Assembly: GCA_937891895.1 (NCBI GenBank)
Contig: CALATN010000247.1
Location: 1 to 44,956 of the forward strand
DNA length: 44,956 nucleotides
Direction: 5' to 3'
From: an uncultured Clostridia bacterium
Lineage (GTDB): Bacteria > Bacillota > Clostridia > Oscillospirales > Ruminococcaceae
Under the pieces are notes generated by a model. It made no database searches. It had not been told where the DNA came from and worked only from the letters and a program-made list of their open reading frames with translations. A program made the translations under genes and the position numbers. Position 1 is the stretch's first letter, and every line of letters begins with the position of its first letter. Positions 23,783-33,192 of this stretch are shown one piece after another.

Positions 23783-25321
23783 TTATTCTTCATCTTCGTC
23801 GGTAAACGGCTCATTCTTGCACTGACGCTTGAAGTTCAGCGGACTCATACCAACATATTTCTTGAACTTGTTGTGGAAGTAGTTGATGTTGGTGTAACCA
23901 ACCATTTCCGCAACCTCGTAAACCTTGTACTCGTCAAGACCAAGCAGACGTTTAGCTTCGGTAATTCTTATGCGGTCAAGGTAGTTGTTGAAGTTCTCAC
24001 CTGTGTACTGGTGGAAGACCTTGCCCAGATAAGCGCTGTTGTATCCGAAAATGGTAGCCAGCTGTTCAAGTCGGAGTTCGTGGTTGTAGTTGGAGCAGAT
24101 GTACTGAACAACGCGCTCCATCGTGCTCTTTGTTGTACGTCCGAAATGAGTGTTGGAAAGAGCGGTAAGGGTGGATTTAAGATATTCGATAATATCGAAC
24201 AGACTGGATTTTTCACCAAGATGAGCGATAAACTCATCGTTGAGGAACTGTTCAGTCTTCTTGTCACCGATATTCTTTGCAACTCTTGCTTTAAGTGTCA
24301 TAGCACCTGTAATGCAGACAACCTTGATACGTTCTGCAGTAAGACTGTTGTTGCAGAGTGTCTGACGGAGAACTTCAAGAGTAGCCTCCAGCTTGTCAAG
24401 GTCGTTGATTTCAACGTAGGCATAAATCTGATTGATAATTTCGTCAATTTCATTTTCAGCCTTGCTTTCGTTGTCAAGCGTGTCGTTTGTTACAACACCG
24501 CAGTGCAGGTACATGAACCTGTTCTTGAACAACGCACTTGCTTCCTGATAGGAGCGGTTGATGTCATACGGACTTGTAACCGTGTCACCAACAGTAACAA
24601 AAATCTTGCCGAAGTAATCCTTGTTGAGCTTTGTGAGAAAATCAATTACTTCACTACGTTTCCAGCCCTTGAACAGAACAGCGGTAATTCCGCTCAGGTC
24701 AGGCGTGATGATATCAATGTTGCCGAAGATTTCAAGTCGTGCCTTTACAGCGGTAAGCATAAGTGTACGCTCGTCAAGCTCCATATCTTCAGAGGTGCTG
24801 ATAATAGCAGCATCGTAGCTATCGTAGTTATATGCGTCGAGATTGCTGCTGCTGATAATTTTTTCATCTCCGAGAAGCAGTGCACGAACGAGCTGTGTGT
24901 TGAGATATTCGCTGCCCTTCTGCATAGTAACCTCATCCTTGTGCTCCTCCTTGATTTCTTCACAAAGGTCCTTTAACGCTTCAATAAGTTCATCCTCGTC
25001 AACAGGCTTCAGAATAAAGCCCTTTACACCCAAGGACATAGCTTCCTTTGCGTAAGTAAAATCGGAGTAACCCGAAAGAATAAGGCATTTTCCTTCATAG
25101 CCGCCTTTTTTTGCAGCTTCAATCATCTGTATGCCTGTCATACCGGGCATTTTTACGTCAGCAATAACAATATCAGGCTTCAGTGAGAGGATTTTTGCAA
25201 GACCATCGTCACCGTCTTCGCCTTCACCTATAACCTCAAGACCAAGCTCGTCCCAGGGAATCATCATCTTTACACCTTGTCTTACATTATGTTCGTCATC
25301 AACAAGAATAACCTTCAGCAT
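23783..25321 (-). CDS. yesN: Two-component response regulator, REC plus AraC-type DNA binding
   Basis: 512 aa. Residues 1-120 are a receiver domain with the acidic pair D8/D9 and phospho-acceptor D55 (IVIADVKMPGMTG), plus the conserved Lys in GFILKPVDEDE. The last ~100 residues are two AraC helix-turn-helix motifs (LEQLATIFGYNSAYLGKVFHQ and VYEVAEMVGYTNINYFHNKFKKY). The middle ~280 residues are a variable linker region. It lies 4 nt after yesM, so both are co-transcribed. Expected to activate pectin/sugar uptake genes nearby on sensing extracellular sugar. Confidence 0.93.
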   Translation of the reverse strand: MLKVILVDDEHNVRQGVKMMIPWDELGLEVIGEGEDGDDGLAKILSLKPDIVIADVKMPGMTGIQMIEAAKKGGYEGKCLILSGYSDFTYAKEAMSLGVKGFILKPVDEDELIEALKDLCEEIKEEHKDEVTMQKGSEYLNTQLVRALLLGDEKIISSSNLDAYNYDSYDAAIISTSEDMELDERTLMLTAVKARLEIFGNIDIITPDLSGITAVLFKGWKRSEVIDFLTKLNKDYFGKIFVTVGDTVTSPYDINRSYQEASALFKNRFMYLHCGVVTNDTLDNESKAENEIDEIINQIYAYVEINDLDKLEATLEVLRQTLCNNSLTAERIKVVCITGAMTLKARVAKNIGDKKTEQFLNDEFIAHLGEKSSLFDIIEYLKSTLTALSNTHFGRTTKSTMERVVQYICSNYNHELRLEQLATIFGYNSAYLGKVFHQYTGENFNNYLDRIRITEAKRLLGLDEYKVYEVAEMVGYTNINYFHNKFKKYVGMSPLNFKRQCKNEPFTDEDEE

Positions 25322-25325
25322 TAAA

Positions 25326-27173
25326 TCACTCCTTGTTCAGCTTTGAGCTGATTTCTACATATTTTTCCGGTAAACGCTTCATAACATTTTCGTCAACCTC
25401 ACGAGGAATTGTCAGACGGATTGTAGTTCCCTGACCGAGTACGGTTTCAACGCTCATACCATACTGTTCACCGTGATACATTTTTATACGTTTATTAACA
25501 TTGGTAAGACCGATACTCTTACCTGAAGAAGTATCATTTTCCTCAAGCTTTGCAAGCAGCAGACGAAGCTTGTCAGGCTCAATGCCACAGCCGTTGTCGC
25601 TTACTTCAATAAGTACATTTTCACCCTTGTAGAAAACCTTGATATTGATTTTTCCGTTGGCCTTTGCACCTTCAACACCGTGAACAAATGCATTCTCCAC
25701 GATAGGCTGAATAATAAGCGGCAGAATTTTGTACTGTCTGTCAACCTCACAGTATATTGAATACGCAACACGGTCACCGAAACGTGCCGACTGGAGCTCA
25801 AGATAGCTCTTTGTAAATTCCAGCTCAGATTCCAGCGTAACCATACCGTCCTTGACCTCAAGACAGCGTCGCATAAACTTGCCAAGCTTTTTTACAAGAG
25901 TAGCCGTTTCCTTATCGTTGTTAACAAAAGCCTTCATACGGATAGTTTCAAGGGTATTGTAAAGGAAGTGCGGGTTAATCTGACTTGCCAGCGCCTTGAA
26001 TTCTGCTTCAACCTGATTAAGCTTGAAGCTTTCCGACTGAATTTTCGCCTTATAAGCATCATTGATAAGAGTCTGCATACTGTCAACCATCTTTTTCAGG
26101 TCTTCATAAAGGTCAAAGATTTCGTCAGTACCCCTGATTTCCTCCGTAAGCTCAAAATTACCCGCCGCAACGTTGTGCATCTGGTCTTTCAGAAACTGAA
26201 TTCGTCTTGAAAAAACGCTTGAGAAGAAATAGGTAATGAGTATAGACAAAAGAATACAAAGGAAGGTGTACCAGATATACGAGTAAATAATCTGACTTGT
26301 CTGACTAGAAAACAGGCTGTCAGGATTTATTACATATACCTGAAACAGGCTGGCAGTGTTTTCATAGTCAAAATAAGAAACAACCGTATGACCAAGCTTG
26401 CCGAGCTTACTGCTGTCAGAAATAATCTCAGAATCACTGACACCGTATATAAATTTATCCTTATCCTCGGGTACAACTTTTCCCACGGGATATTCTTCAA
26501 CTGTGCTGAAAAAGACTATACCCTGACCTGCGCTGAAGATGATATCACGGTTTGCAGGGAGGTCATCACAGAGAGAGGCAAAGATTTTTGAATCAATTCG
26601 TATTACCGCAACCCCTTTGAATTCCATCTTCATATTGTGGAGAGGTTCAATAAGGCAGAGAGAAAAGCTATCCTCACTACCCTCATCCTTGATGATGTGC
26701 CATCTCGGAAGGTCATATTCAGCTGCATCCTTGTACCAGTAAAGCTTTTTTATTTCATCAGTAACCTTGTAGTAATTGCCGTGATTGATGAAATTGTCCT
26801 TATCAATATAATAGGAAATATCGGTAATCTGCGGATATGCGTCAAGAGTATCATAAATTGATGTAGACTGCATATAGAAATTGTAATACTCATCATCGGT
26901 AACAAAATTGTTGTGAACAAGTGTACGCACATCATCATTATCGATAGCACGTTCACTTATATTTGATATAGTTTCAATGCTGTCACGCAGGCGTATTTTC
27001 ATTGTGTCGGCCGAAGAAATGATTTCATTTTCAGCGTTTGCTGTCAGTGTATCGGAGAGATTCCACAGGAGAAAAACACCTGCCAGAACCATAGGAACAA
27101 CAGCAACAATGCACATAAAAATAAGCTTGTTACGGAACTTTGTATTAAGCAATGTTTCGATAGGATTTATCAT
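25326..27173 (-). CDS. yesM: Two-component sensor histidine kinase, YesM/LytS type
   Basis: 615 aa. First membrane segment about 17-37, a large extracytoplasmic Cache-like sensor, second membrane segment near residue 300, HAMP linker, then the His_kinase domain with phospho-acceptor H402 (INPHFLYNTLETIRM) and a HATPase_c domain (NAFVHGVEG, DNGCGIEPD, SIGLTNVNKRI). GGAGG lies 9 nt before the ATG at 27173. It probably senses pectin fragments or a binding-protein complex; the ligand is not visible. Pair with yesN. Confidence 0.93.
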   Translation of the reverse strand: MINPIETLLNTKFRNKLIFMCIVAVVPMVLAGVFLLWNLSDTLTANAENEIISSADTMKIRLRDSIETISNISERAIDNDDVRTLVHNNFVTDDEYYNFYMQSTSIYDTLDAYPQITDISYYIDKDNFINHGNYYKVTDEIKKLYWYKDAAEYDLPRWHIIKDEGSEDSFSLCLIEPLHNMKMEFKGVAVIRIDSKIFASLCDDLPANRDIIFSAGQGIVFFSTVEEYPVGKVVPEDKDKFIYGVSDSEIISDSSKLGKLGHTVVSYFDYENTASLFQVYVINPDSLFSSQTSQIIYSYIWYTFLCILLSILITYFFSSVFSRRIQFLKDQMHNVAAGNFELTEEIRGTDEIFDLYEDLKKMVDSMQTLINDAYKAKIQSESFKLNQVEAEFKALASQINPHFLYNTLETIRMKAFVNNDKETATLVKKLGKFMRRCLEVKDGMVTLESELEFTKSYLELQSARFGDRVAYSIYCEVDRQYKILPLIIQPIVENAFVHGVEGAKANGKINIKVFYKGENVLIEVSDNGCGIEPDKLRLLLAKLEENDTSSGKSIGLTNVNKRIKMYHGEQYGMSVETVLGQGTTIRLTIPREVDENVMKRLPEKYVEISSKLNKE

Positions 27174-27260
27174 ACGCTTAAACCTCCGTAAAAAGAAAAA
27201 ATCATTACTTTATTTTAACATATTTTTCATCATAATGTATGAACAAAAAGTGAACAGCTG

Positions 27261-27294
27261 AAACAAAGAAAGAGGGCACCGTACGGTACCCTCT
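27261..27294 (-). terminator. Terminator of the tRNA-ligase gene
   Basis: On the minus strand AGAGGG ... CCCTCT closes a hairpin around a self-complementary ACCGTACGGT core, followed by TTCTTTGTTT. Confidence 0.65.
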
Positions 27295-27298
27295 GAAA

Positions 27299-29335
27299 TT
27301 ATTTAGTATCAAACTGGCTTTCGTGACGCTTGAAGAAGTCAACACGTGGTTCGAGGAACTTGATATCGTGGTTATCCTGACCCTCAAGAATGTTCTTGCA
27401 CATAGGGTCAAAGATGTAATCCCAGTTCCACATACTTTCATCAAGCTGCATATATTCCTGAACCATCTTTGTTCCCTCAGGAGCAATCGGATGGAGAAGA
27501 ACAGCAGCTGTCTTGATCATGTGGAATACGTTGATCATCCACTTTCTGCGGAGTTCATTGTCATCAGCCTTGTCAGCTTCAGCCTTTGCCTTAGCCATAT
27601 ACTTGCTTGCCTTTCTGATGTAGGAGTCAAGCACGTAAGTAACCTGATGAAACTCGAACTTATACATGAAGCGCTCATATTCGAGAACAGCCTTTTCAGA
27701 GTCAGCGAGGATATTTTCATCAACCTCACCAACAGGCATCTTGCCGTCGAGATACTTCTGAGCATCGTAGAAGCATGTGCGGACAATTCTGTTGAATACA
27801 TTGGAGAGGAGGAAGCCCTGTGTTGTAACGGGATCGTCCTCTTCAGGCTTAGCAATCGGATTGAGAGGCTTAGGCTGGAAGCTTACACTTCTCATGCCAA
27901 GGCCAAGGGAAAGGAAGTGCATACGGAGCTGTTCAGCTGTGTAGTAATCAAGCAGTTCAGCAGCCATAGGAGGCTTGATGTTACCACTGCTGGAAGCCTT
28001 CTTGTCAAGGAAAAGAATGTGGTGGTTAGCCACAAGAATAGGCATCTGAAGCTCGCCTTCGTCAGGTGTGCAGCTGAGCTTTTCACCCTTCTGAAGAGCC
28101 ATAAACATTGCCATTTCAGCAACGCCATAGAAGTAGATGTTGTCCTGACCAATGAACTGATAAACCTGTGCATCCTTGGAGCACCAGAACTTCTTCCAGT
28201 CCTCACGGTCACGGCCAATGGATTCGAGATATGTTTCTGTAAAGGAAATAGGTGCCCAGAGAGATTCAGGCCAAACCCAGATTGTCAGCGGGTCTTCACC
28301 CTCAAGAACAGGAGCAGGTGCACCCCACTCGATATTACCTGTAAGACGGAAAGGAACGAGGGTCTTACCTGTACGGAAACGGATACCAGCTGCAGAGAGA
28401 ACCTCGCAGGACTTTTCACGGTCTGTAAGAGTCTTGAACACGATTGTAAAGGAAGTCTTCTTTGGCTCTTCAACAAGCTCGTGAGCCTCAAGCTTATCCT
28501 TTACGGACTCGTAGCTTTCCTTGTAATCGTTCATAATGTAGATAACAGGTGGTTCAAGGAACTCGCTGATTGTCTTGTGAACAACAGCACGCACGTTGTC
28601 CTTCTGACGGATATCAGCCGCATATTCGCGGAGAATATCATAGTGGTCAGTGAGTTTGAAGTACCAGTTGTCAACGTTTTTCATAACAGGAGTTTCACCT
28701 GTGAGCGTGCTCTTAGGGTCAATGAGGTCCTGAGGCATATACTGGTGACCGAGGTCACATTCGTCAGCGTAGCCCTTTTCGGACTGACAGCCCTGAACAG
28801 GACACTTACCAACAACCTGACGGCCGTTGAGGAATGTTCCTACCTTTTCGTCGTAGAACTGAGCAGTGGAAATCTTCTGAAGCTGACCGTTCTCATAAAG
28901 CTTTCTGATGAACCAGTCGGAAACCTCATCGTGAATTTCAGCGCTTCTGCCAAGACCTGACGCACCGAAAAGGTTGAGGCTGATACCGAAATCGTCAAGA
29001 GTCTTTTTCTGAGCCTCATGGTTTTCGGTAACGAAATCCTTGATAGAGCCTGTGTAGCCCTGTTCCTCGGTAAGCTTTCTGTAGCTTTCGGCAATAGGTG
29101 AGCCGTAGCAGTCAGTACCGGAAACGAAGATTACATTTTCGCTGCCGATTCTGTCACGGAGAAAACGTGCGTAAACGTCAGCAAAAACGAACACGCCGCC
29201 AACGTGACCGAAGTGGAGCTTCTTGTTACCATAAGGCATACCGCCTGTAATAACCGCCCTCTTAGGAAATTCGGGACGGTTATCTCTTGAAATTCTTTTC
29301 TTGTTGTACATCTCGTTGTTATTGTTGTTACCCAT
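27299..29335 (-). CDS. Methionyl-tRNA synthetase-like class I tRNA ligase with altered KMSKS loop
   Basis: 678 aa from ATG at 29335; AAAGGA is 12 nt upstream, and the longer frame upstream is not needed. Catalytic HIGH box is HFGH (41-44). A CPVQGC ... CDLGH zinc-knuckle-like insertion around residues 195-210 resembles the MetRS connective peptide, as do the WAPISFTETYLES and IYFYGVAEMAMFMAL stretches. The KMSKS loop is replaced by KASSS (K446-S450), so the catalytic second lysine is missing. The C-terminal OB tRNA-binding domain is also absent. It might be the cell's MetRS with an unusual loop, or a paralogue with another role. Preceded by an unknown gene on the same strand. Confidence 0.8.
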   Translation of the reverse strand: MGNNNNNEMYNKKRISRDNRPEFPKRAVITGGMPYGNKKLHFGHVGGVFVFADVYARFLRDRIGSENVIFVSGTDCYGSPIAESYRKLTEEQGYTGSIKDFVTENHEAQKKTLDDFGISLNLFGASGLGRSAEIHDEVSDWFIRKLYENGQLQKISTAQFYDEKVGTFLNGRQVVGKCPVQGCQSEKGYADECDLGHQYMPQDLIDPKSTLTGETPVMKNVDNWYFKLTDHYDILREYAADIRQKDNVRAVVHKTISEFLEPPVIYIMNDYKESYESVKDKLEAHELVEEPKKTSFTIVFKTLTDREKSCEVLSAAGIRFRTGKTLVPFRLTGNIEWGAPAPVLEGEDPLTIWVWPESLWAPISFTETYLESIGRDREDWKKFWCSKDAQVYQFIGQDNIYFYGVAEMAMFMALQKGEKLSCTPDEGELQMPILVANHHILFLDKKASSSGNIKPPMAAELLDYYTAEQLRMHFLSLGLGMRSVSFQPKPLNPIAKPEEDDPVTTQGFLLSNVFNRIVRTCFYDAQKYLDGKMPVGEVDENILADSEKAVLEYERFMYKFEFHQVTYVLDSYIRKASKYMAKAKAEADKADDNELRRKWMINVFHMIKTAAVLLHPIAPEGTKMVQEYMQLDESMWNWDYIFDPMCKNILEGQDNHDIKFLEPRVDFFKRHESQFDTK

Positions 29336-29424
29336 AACAAAAATCATTCCTTTCAGAAATGTGTGCAATAGCAAAAACACAGCGAACATACGAAATATCG
29401 TTTGTCCGCTTGTTTAAAATCAGA

Positions 29425-30396
29425 TCAGCTGAGTGTAAGCATAGCCATATCGCCGTTGTTGCTCTGACCGGAGTTCTTCACAGCCATAACAACCTTGTAC
29501 ATAAGATTGTCATTTGTAGCTCTGACAGCAGCGTCAAAGGCACTGATTGCCTTGGCAAATTCTTCATCCTTCTTGCCTGGCATATAGCATGTGTAAAGAA
29601 TCTTCACAGCATTGTAAAGGGAACAGAAGAATACGAAGTGATCCCAGTATGTGAGTGAAGGATTGTTGAACGGTAGGGAATTAGCCCAGATAAAGTTAAC
29701 GAGAACATTCTCGATAGCAATTGACTTTTCAGTATTCATAGCCTCGGAATAAGCCTTTCTCATACCGATATACTTCTGCATATCGATGAGCTTGAGGGAC
29801 TCAGGACCCGAAATGCCGAGGTTCTTGTAAACGGTGTTGAGAACTTCCTTGTAAGCAGCATTAGGCTTCTTGAGGAACTTGATGAGGGAAATACCGTCAG
29901 CAAGTGAGTAACCCGGGTTAGGACGAACCTGCTTGAAGAATTCAAGTACAGGAGTGTAGTCCTCCTGTGCAGTAAATTCCTCGATGAATTTCGGAATACG
30001 GTCAGCCTGACCGTTGTCAAGCATACCCTGAACAGTCTTTACAGCGTAGTTGAGAAGCAGGAAACGCTTTTCGAGATTGATGCGTCTGTCCTGAATAACG
30101 CTCATAAAGAGAGTACGCATTTGCCAGTAATAGCCGGCAGCAGGATATGTTCTGAGAATTTCATTGCTTCTCTGAATAAAATCTTCGCTCTGGTCATCAG
30201 GAAGATTTATCATATTGAATGCAAGTGTATTTTTTTCGGAAATATATACCTTTGCAATGTCAATGTTGCTGAGCTTCGGAACATATTCAACAGCAGAAAC
30301 AGTAACCGCGATATCACAGAAGTGGTCAGGATTAAGCGGAAAAAGCTGTTCCTTGAGGTCATTGAGGATTGCAGGTGTTACTATTGGAAAACCCAT
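29425..30396 (-). CDS. Unknown 323-aa soluble protein upstream of the tRNA ligase gene
   Basis: Starts MGFPIVTPAILNDLKEQLF with AAAGGA 10 nt upstream. No signal peptide, membrane segment or catalytic motif is evident. It looks mostly alpha-helical, with aromatic patches (AAGYYWQMRTLFMSVIQDRR, LTYWDHFVFFCSLYNAVKILY). It has its own good promoter (30468-30496). The 89-nt gap to the tRNA-ligase gene holds no strong terminator, so the two may form an operon and a link to translation or stress is conceivable. I do not recognise the family. Confidence 0.75.
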   Translation of the reverse strand: MGFPIVTPAILNDLKEQLFPLNPDHFCDIAVTVSAVEYVPKLSNIDIAKVYISEKNTLAFNMINLPDDQSEDFIQRSNEILRTYPAAGYYWQMRTLFMSVIQDRRINLEKRFLLLNYAVKTVQGMLDNGQADRIPKFIEEFTAQEDYTPVLEFFKQVRPNPGYSLADGISLIKFLKKPNAAYKEVLNTVYKNLGISGPESLKLIDMQKYIGMRKAYSEAMNTEKSIAIENVLVNFIWANSLPFNNPSLTYWDHFVFFCSLYNAVKILYTCYMPGKKDEEFAKAISAFDAAVRATNDNLMYKVVMAVKNSGQSNNGDMAMLTLS

Positions 30397-30467
30397 AATA
30401 ATTCATTCCTTTTTGTTAATAATCATTTTGTATCCCATTATAAAAACGAGTGCAAATACTGAATATT

Positions 30468-30496
30468 ATTATACCACAAACATTTTTAAATTGCAA
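30468..30496 (-). promoter_or_regulatory. Promoter of the unknown-protein / tRNA-ligase operon
   Basis: Minus strand TTGCAA (30491-30496), 17-bp spacer, TATAAT (30468-30473). The leader is only ~65 nt, too short for a T-box. Confidence 0.75.
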
Positions 30497-30569
30497 TAGA
30501 AATTTGCGAAAACGCCCCATTTACGTCAATTTGAGCAAAAGAAACAAGCATATTTATAAATATATACGC

Positions 30570-30598
30570 TTGCAAGATGGATCAAAATACGTTATAAT
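30570..30598 (+). promoter_or_regulatory. Promoter of the polyphosphate phosphotransferase gene
   Basis: TTGCAA (30570-30575), 17-bp spacer, TATAAT (30593-30598), 33 nt before the ATG. Confidence 0.78.
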
Positions 30599-30631
30599 GA
30601 AAATATATTTATTCCGAAAGGATGCTGTCCT

Positions 30632-32116
30632 ATGCTTGAAAATGCTATCACAAACAAGAATAAATCATTTGACTATAAGGAATTGACGAAGGAACTGGAA
30701 AAAAATCTTTCCACCTTGCAGCAGAAAATCCGCGACAAGAAGCTGCCTGTAATAATCCTGCTTGAAGGCTGGGGTGCGTCAGGTAAGGGCTCGCTTATCG
30801 CAGATATGATAAAGATGCTTGACCCGCGTTTCTTCAAGGTTTACTCAACAATGCCCGCAACCGAAACCGAGCGCCGCTACCCGCTGATGAAGCGTTACTG
30901 GGAGAAAATCCCTGAAAAGGGCAGCCTTGCTGTACTTGACAGAAGCTGGTATCAGGAGCTTGCAATCGCAAAAATGGAGGAGGGTATCTCCGACAGCGAG
31001 TATGCTCAGCGTGTGGAGTACGTCAACACCTTTGAGCGTCAGCTTTCCGATGACGGCTATGTTATCATAAAGTTCTTCCTGCACATTTCTCAGAAGGAAC
31101 AGAAAAAGCGTTTCCTCAAGCTTAAAGAGGACAGTACAACAAAGTGGCGTGTTACCGAGCTTGACAAGAAGCGCAACAAGAATTACGACGCATACTACAA
31201 GCAGTTTGACGATATGATTACCAAGACCAATACACCCCATTGCCCTTGGAAAATCATTGACACAACTGACCGCGCATTCACACGTTTCCAGGTGTTCAAC
31301 ATTCTTGTAAGTCAGATTACAAATGCTGTGAATATTGAAAAGCCTGCACCTGTAATCGAGGAATCCGCACACATTTTCAAGCTTGCACCAAAGCCTAAGC
31401 TTGCAGATGTGAGTCTTGAAAACAAGACAATGCAGCCTACAAAGTACGACGACGAACTGAAAAAGGCTCGCAAGGAGCTTGCAAAGCTTCACGGTAAAAT
31501 CTACAAGAAGAAGCTTCCTGTTGTAATGGTATTCGAGGGCTGGGACGCAGCAGGCAAGGGCGGTGCAATCAAGCGTATTTCCTACGCGCTTGACCCACGC
31601 GGCTACGAAGCTGTGCCGATTGCCGCACCTGAAAAGCACGAGCTTAACCGTCATTACCTCTGGCGCTTCTGGAATAAGCTTCCAAAGACAGGACATATCA
31701 CCATTTTTGACCGTTCCTGGTACGGCAGAGTAATGGTTGAGCGTATCGAGGGCTTTACCTCCGAGGAACGCTGTGCAATGGCTTACCGTGAGATAAACGA
31801 GTTCGAGCAGGAGCTTACCAAAGAAGGTATCGTTGTTCTGAAATTCTGGCTCCACATCGACAAGGATGAGCAGCTCAAGCGTTTCAACGAGCGTATGAAC
31901 ACCCCCGAAAAGCGCTGGAAGATTACCGATGAGGACTGGCGTAACCGTGAAAAGTGGGATGAGTACGAAAAAGCGGTTGACGAGATGATTGCAAAGACAT
32001 CAACAGTTGACGCGCCATGGAATATCATCGAAGCCAACAGCAAGCTTTACGCAAGAATAAAGATTATGAACATCATAATCGACAGACTCAACGAACAGCT
32101 TAAAAAGATGAAATAA
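30632..32116 (+). CDS. pap: Polyphosphate:AMP phosphotransferase (two-domain PPK2)
   Basis: 494 aa made of two PPK2 domains in tandem, the arrangement of polyphosphate:AMP phosphotransferases (TIGR03708). These enzymes phosphorylate AMP to ADP with polyphosphate. Walker A of domain 1 is EGWGASGKGS (45-54) and of domain 2 EGWDAAGKGG (about 302-311). Each domain has the DRSWY Walker B-like block (LDRSWYQE, FDRSWYGR). In known two-domain enzymes the C-terminal domain is the active one. GAAAGGA lies about 10 nt before the ATG. Monocistronic, with its own promoter and a strong terminator. Confidence 0.93.
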   Translation: MLENAITNKNKSFDYKELTKELEKNLSTLQQKIRDKKLPVIILLEGWGASGKGSLIADMIKMLDPRFFKVYSTMPATETERRYPLMKRYWEKIPEKGSLAVLDRSWYQELAIAKMEEGISDSEYAQRVEYVNTFERQLSDDGYVIIKFFLHISQKEQKKRFLKLKEDSTTKWRVTELDKKRNKNYDAYYKQFDDMITKTNTPHCPWKIIDTTDRAFTRFQVFNILVSQITNAVNIEKPAPVIEESAHIFKLAPKPKLADVSLENKTMQPTKYDDELKKARKELAKLHGKIYKKKLPVVMVFEGWDAAGKGGAIKRISYALDPRGYEAVPIAAPEKHELNRHYLWRFWNKLPKTGHITIFDRSWYGRVMVERIEGFTSEERCAMAYREINEFEQELTKEGIVVLKFWLHIDKDEQLKRFNERMNTPEKRWKITDEDWRNREKWDEYEKAVDEMIAKTSTVDAPWNIIEANSKLYARIKIMNIIIDRLNEQLKKMK

Positions 32117-32123
32117 TAAAGAA

Positions 32124-32161
32124 AAGCTTCCGAGGAAAAATCCTTCGGAAGCTTATTTTTT
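32124..32161. terminator. Terminator shared by pap and the deaminase gene
   Basis: Stem AAGCTTCCGA / TCGGAAGCTT plus an inner GGA/TCC pair, then ATTTTTT on the plus strand. On the minus strand TTCTTTATT follows, so it can serve both converging genes. Confidence 0.85.
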
Positions 32162-32657
32162 AGTAACCCTCGCTGCCCTCGATTGACTCGTCACGGTCAA
32201 TCCAGCTTTCAACGTTGATGGTTGTGTATGTATCCTTCGTGTTGCGGATAATAACTGTGGAAATGCCTGAGTTGATAATCATTCTCTTGCACATCGAGCA
32301 AGGCTCAACCTCGCCGTAAAGCTCACCTGTCTTTGCATCGTGACAAGCAAGGTAAATTGTCGCACCAATCATATCCTTGCGTGAAGCGGCAATAATTGCA
32401 TTCGCCTCAGCGTGTACGCTTCTGCAAAGCTCGTAGCGCTGTCCTTTCGGGATATTCAGCTTTTCACGGGTACAGTAGCCAAGGTCAACACAGTTTGCGC
32501 GTCCTCTCGGTGCACCTACGTAGCCCGTAGAAATGATCTGGTCGTTGTTTACAATGATTGCGCCGAAGTTTCTGCGTAAGCAGGTGCCTCTCTCCAGCAC
32601 AGTTTCAGCAATATCGAGGTAATAGTTTATTTTATCTCGTCTTGTATAATTCTCCAT
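32160..32657 (-). CDS. dCMP deaminase family protein
   Basis: 165 aa zinc-dependent deaminase. The zinc site is H82-A-E84 (SVHAEANAI) with C120 and C123 (EPCSMCKRM), E84 being the proton shuttle. Length and the extra Cys-rich loop (NCVDLGYCTRE) fit dCMP deaminases/ComEB more than cytidine deaminase. dCMP deaminase supplies dUMP for thymidylate synthesis. The start at 32657 (MENYTRRDK) has AAAGGG 9 nt upstream. It stands alone, convergent with pap. Confidence 0.88.
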   Translation of the reverse strand: MENYTRRDKINYYLDIAETVLERGTCLRRNFGAIIVNNDQIISTGYVGAPRGRANCVDLGYCTREKLNIPKGQRYELCRSVHAEANAIIAASRKDMIGATIYLACHDAKTGELYGEVEPCSMCKRMIINSGISTVIIRNTKDTYTTINVESWIDRDESIEGSEGY

Positions 32658-32769
32658 TTCGTTCAGCCCTTTCACAAATAATAAGGTCTATACACTATTT
32701 TAACAGATTTCAACAGCATTTGCAATAGTATTTTGTGATTTTGTCAAAAAGAAAAATCTGATAAGGGTA

Positions 32770-32798
32770 TTGACAAATGCTGTATTATGTGTTATAAC
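32770..32798 (+). promoter_or_regulatory. Promoter of the gntR-ABC operon
   Basis: Perfect TTGACA (32770-32775), 17-bp spacer, TATAAC (32793-32798). Confidence 0.8.
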
Positions 32799-32821
32799 TG
32801 TATTACAACAACTAATACAGT
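32797..32821. promoter_or_regulatory. GntR operator: 9-bp palindromic arms
   Basis: ACTGTATTA and TAATACAGT with a 7-bp spacer, overlapping the end of the -10 box and the transcript start. Typical place for autorepression by the YtrA-like regulator encoded next. Confidence 0.75.
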
Positions 32822-32841
32822 TAGTGCAGAGGAGTGAGTGA

Positions 32842-33192
32842 ATGTACAATATCGACCTTCTGAGCAGAACTCCGATTTATGAACAGCTCTACAAAAAGAT
32901 AATCGAGCTTATTCTGAAAAAGGAGCTTATGCCCAATGACAAGCTTCCCAGTGTCCGTGAGCTTGCAAAGGAGCTGGGTGTAAATCCGAACACCGTTTCA
33001 AAGGCTTTCCAGCTGCTTGAACGTGACAAGGTTATCTACTCTCTTGCGGGACGAGGCAGCTTTGTCTGCAACGTAAACCCCGACGCTGTGCGTGATGCGG
33101 CATTTGCCGATTTTGACAAGGCGGTTTCAGAGGCACTTACCGCAGGGGTTACCAAAGACGAACTCAAACAAAGGATAGAGGGGGCAGAATAA
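32842..33192 (+). CDS. GntR-family regulator, YtrA-like
   Basis: 116 aa: a winged helix-turn-helix (PIYEQLYKKIIELILKKEL ... LPSVRELAKELGVNPNTVSKAFQLLERDKVIYSLAGRGSF, about 12-75) and only a short helical tail, without a ligand-binding domain. Short GntR proteins of this kind control linked ABC transporters and respond to envelope stress or antibiotics in Bacillus relatives. GAGGAG lies upstream of the ATG. Its stop overlaps the start of the ABC ATPase gene (TAATG). The palindrome at 32797-32821 is the likely operator. Confidence 0.9.
   Translation: MYNIDLLSRTPIYEQLYKKIIELILKKELMPNDKLPSVRELAKELGVNPNTVSKAFQLLERDKVIYSLAGRGSFVCNVNPDAVRDAAFADFDKAVSEALTAGVTKDELKQRIEGAE

Noticed and set aside
27323..28960. 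545-residue plus-strand frame opposite the tRNA ligase gene
   Set aside because: The minus-strand product has clear family motifs over the same stretch; the antisense frame has none and no start signal.
29336..30500. T-box leader for the tRNA ligase gene
   Set aside because: The leader before the upstream gene is only ~65 nt and the gap before the ligase gene 89 nt; no T-box sequence or terminator/antiterminator pair is visible.
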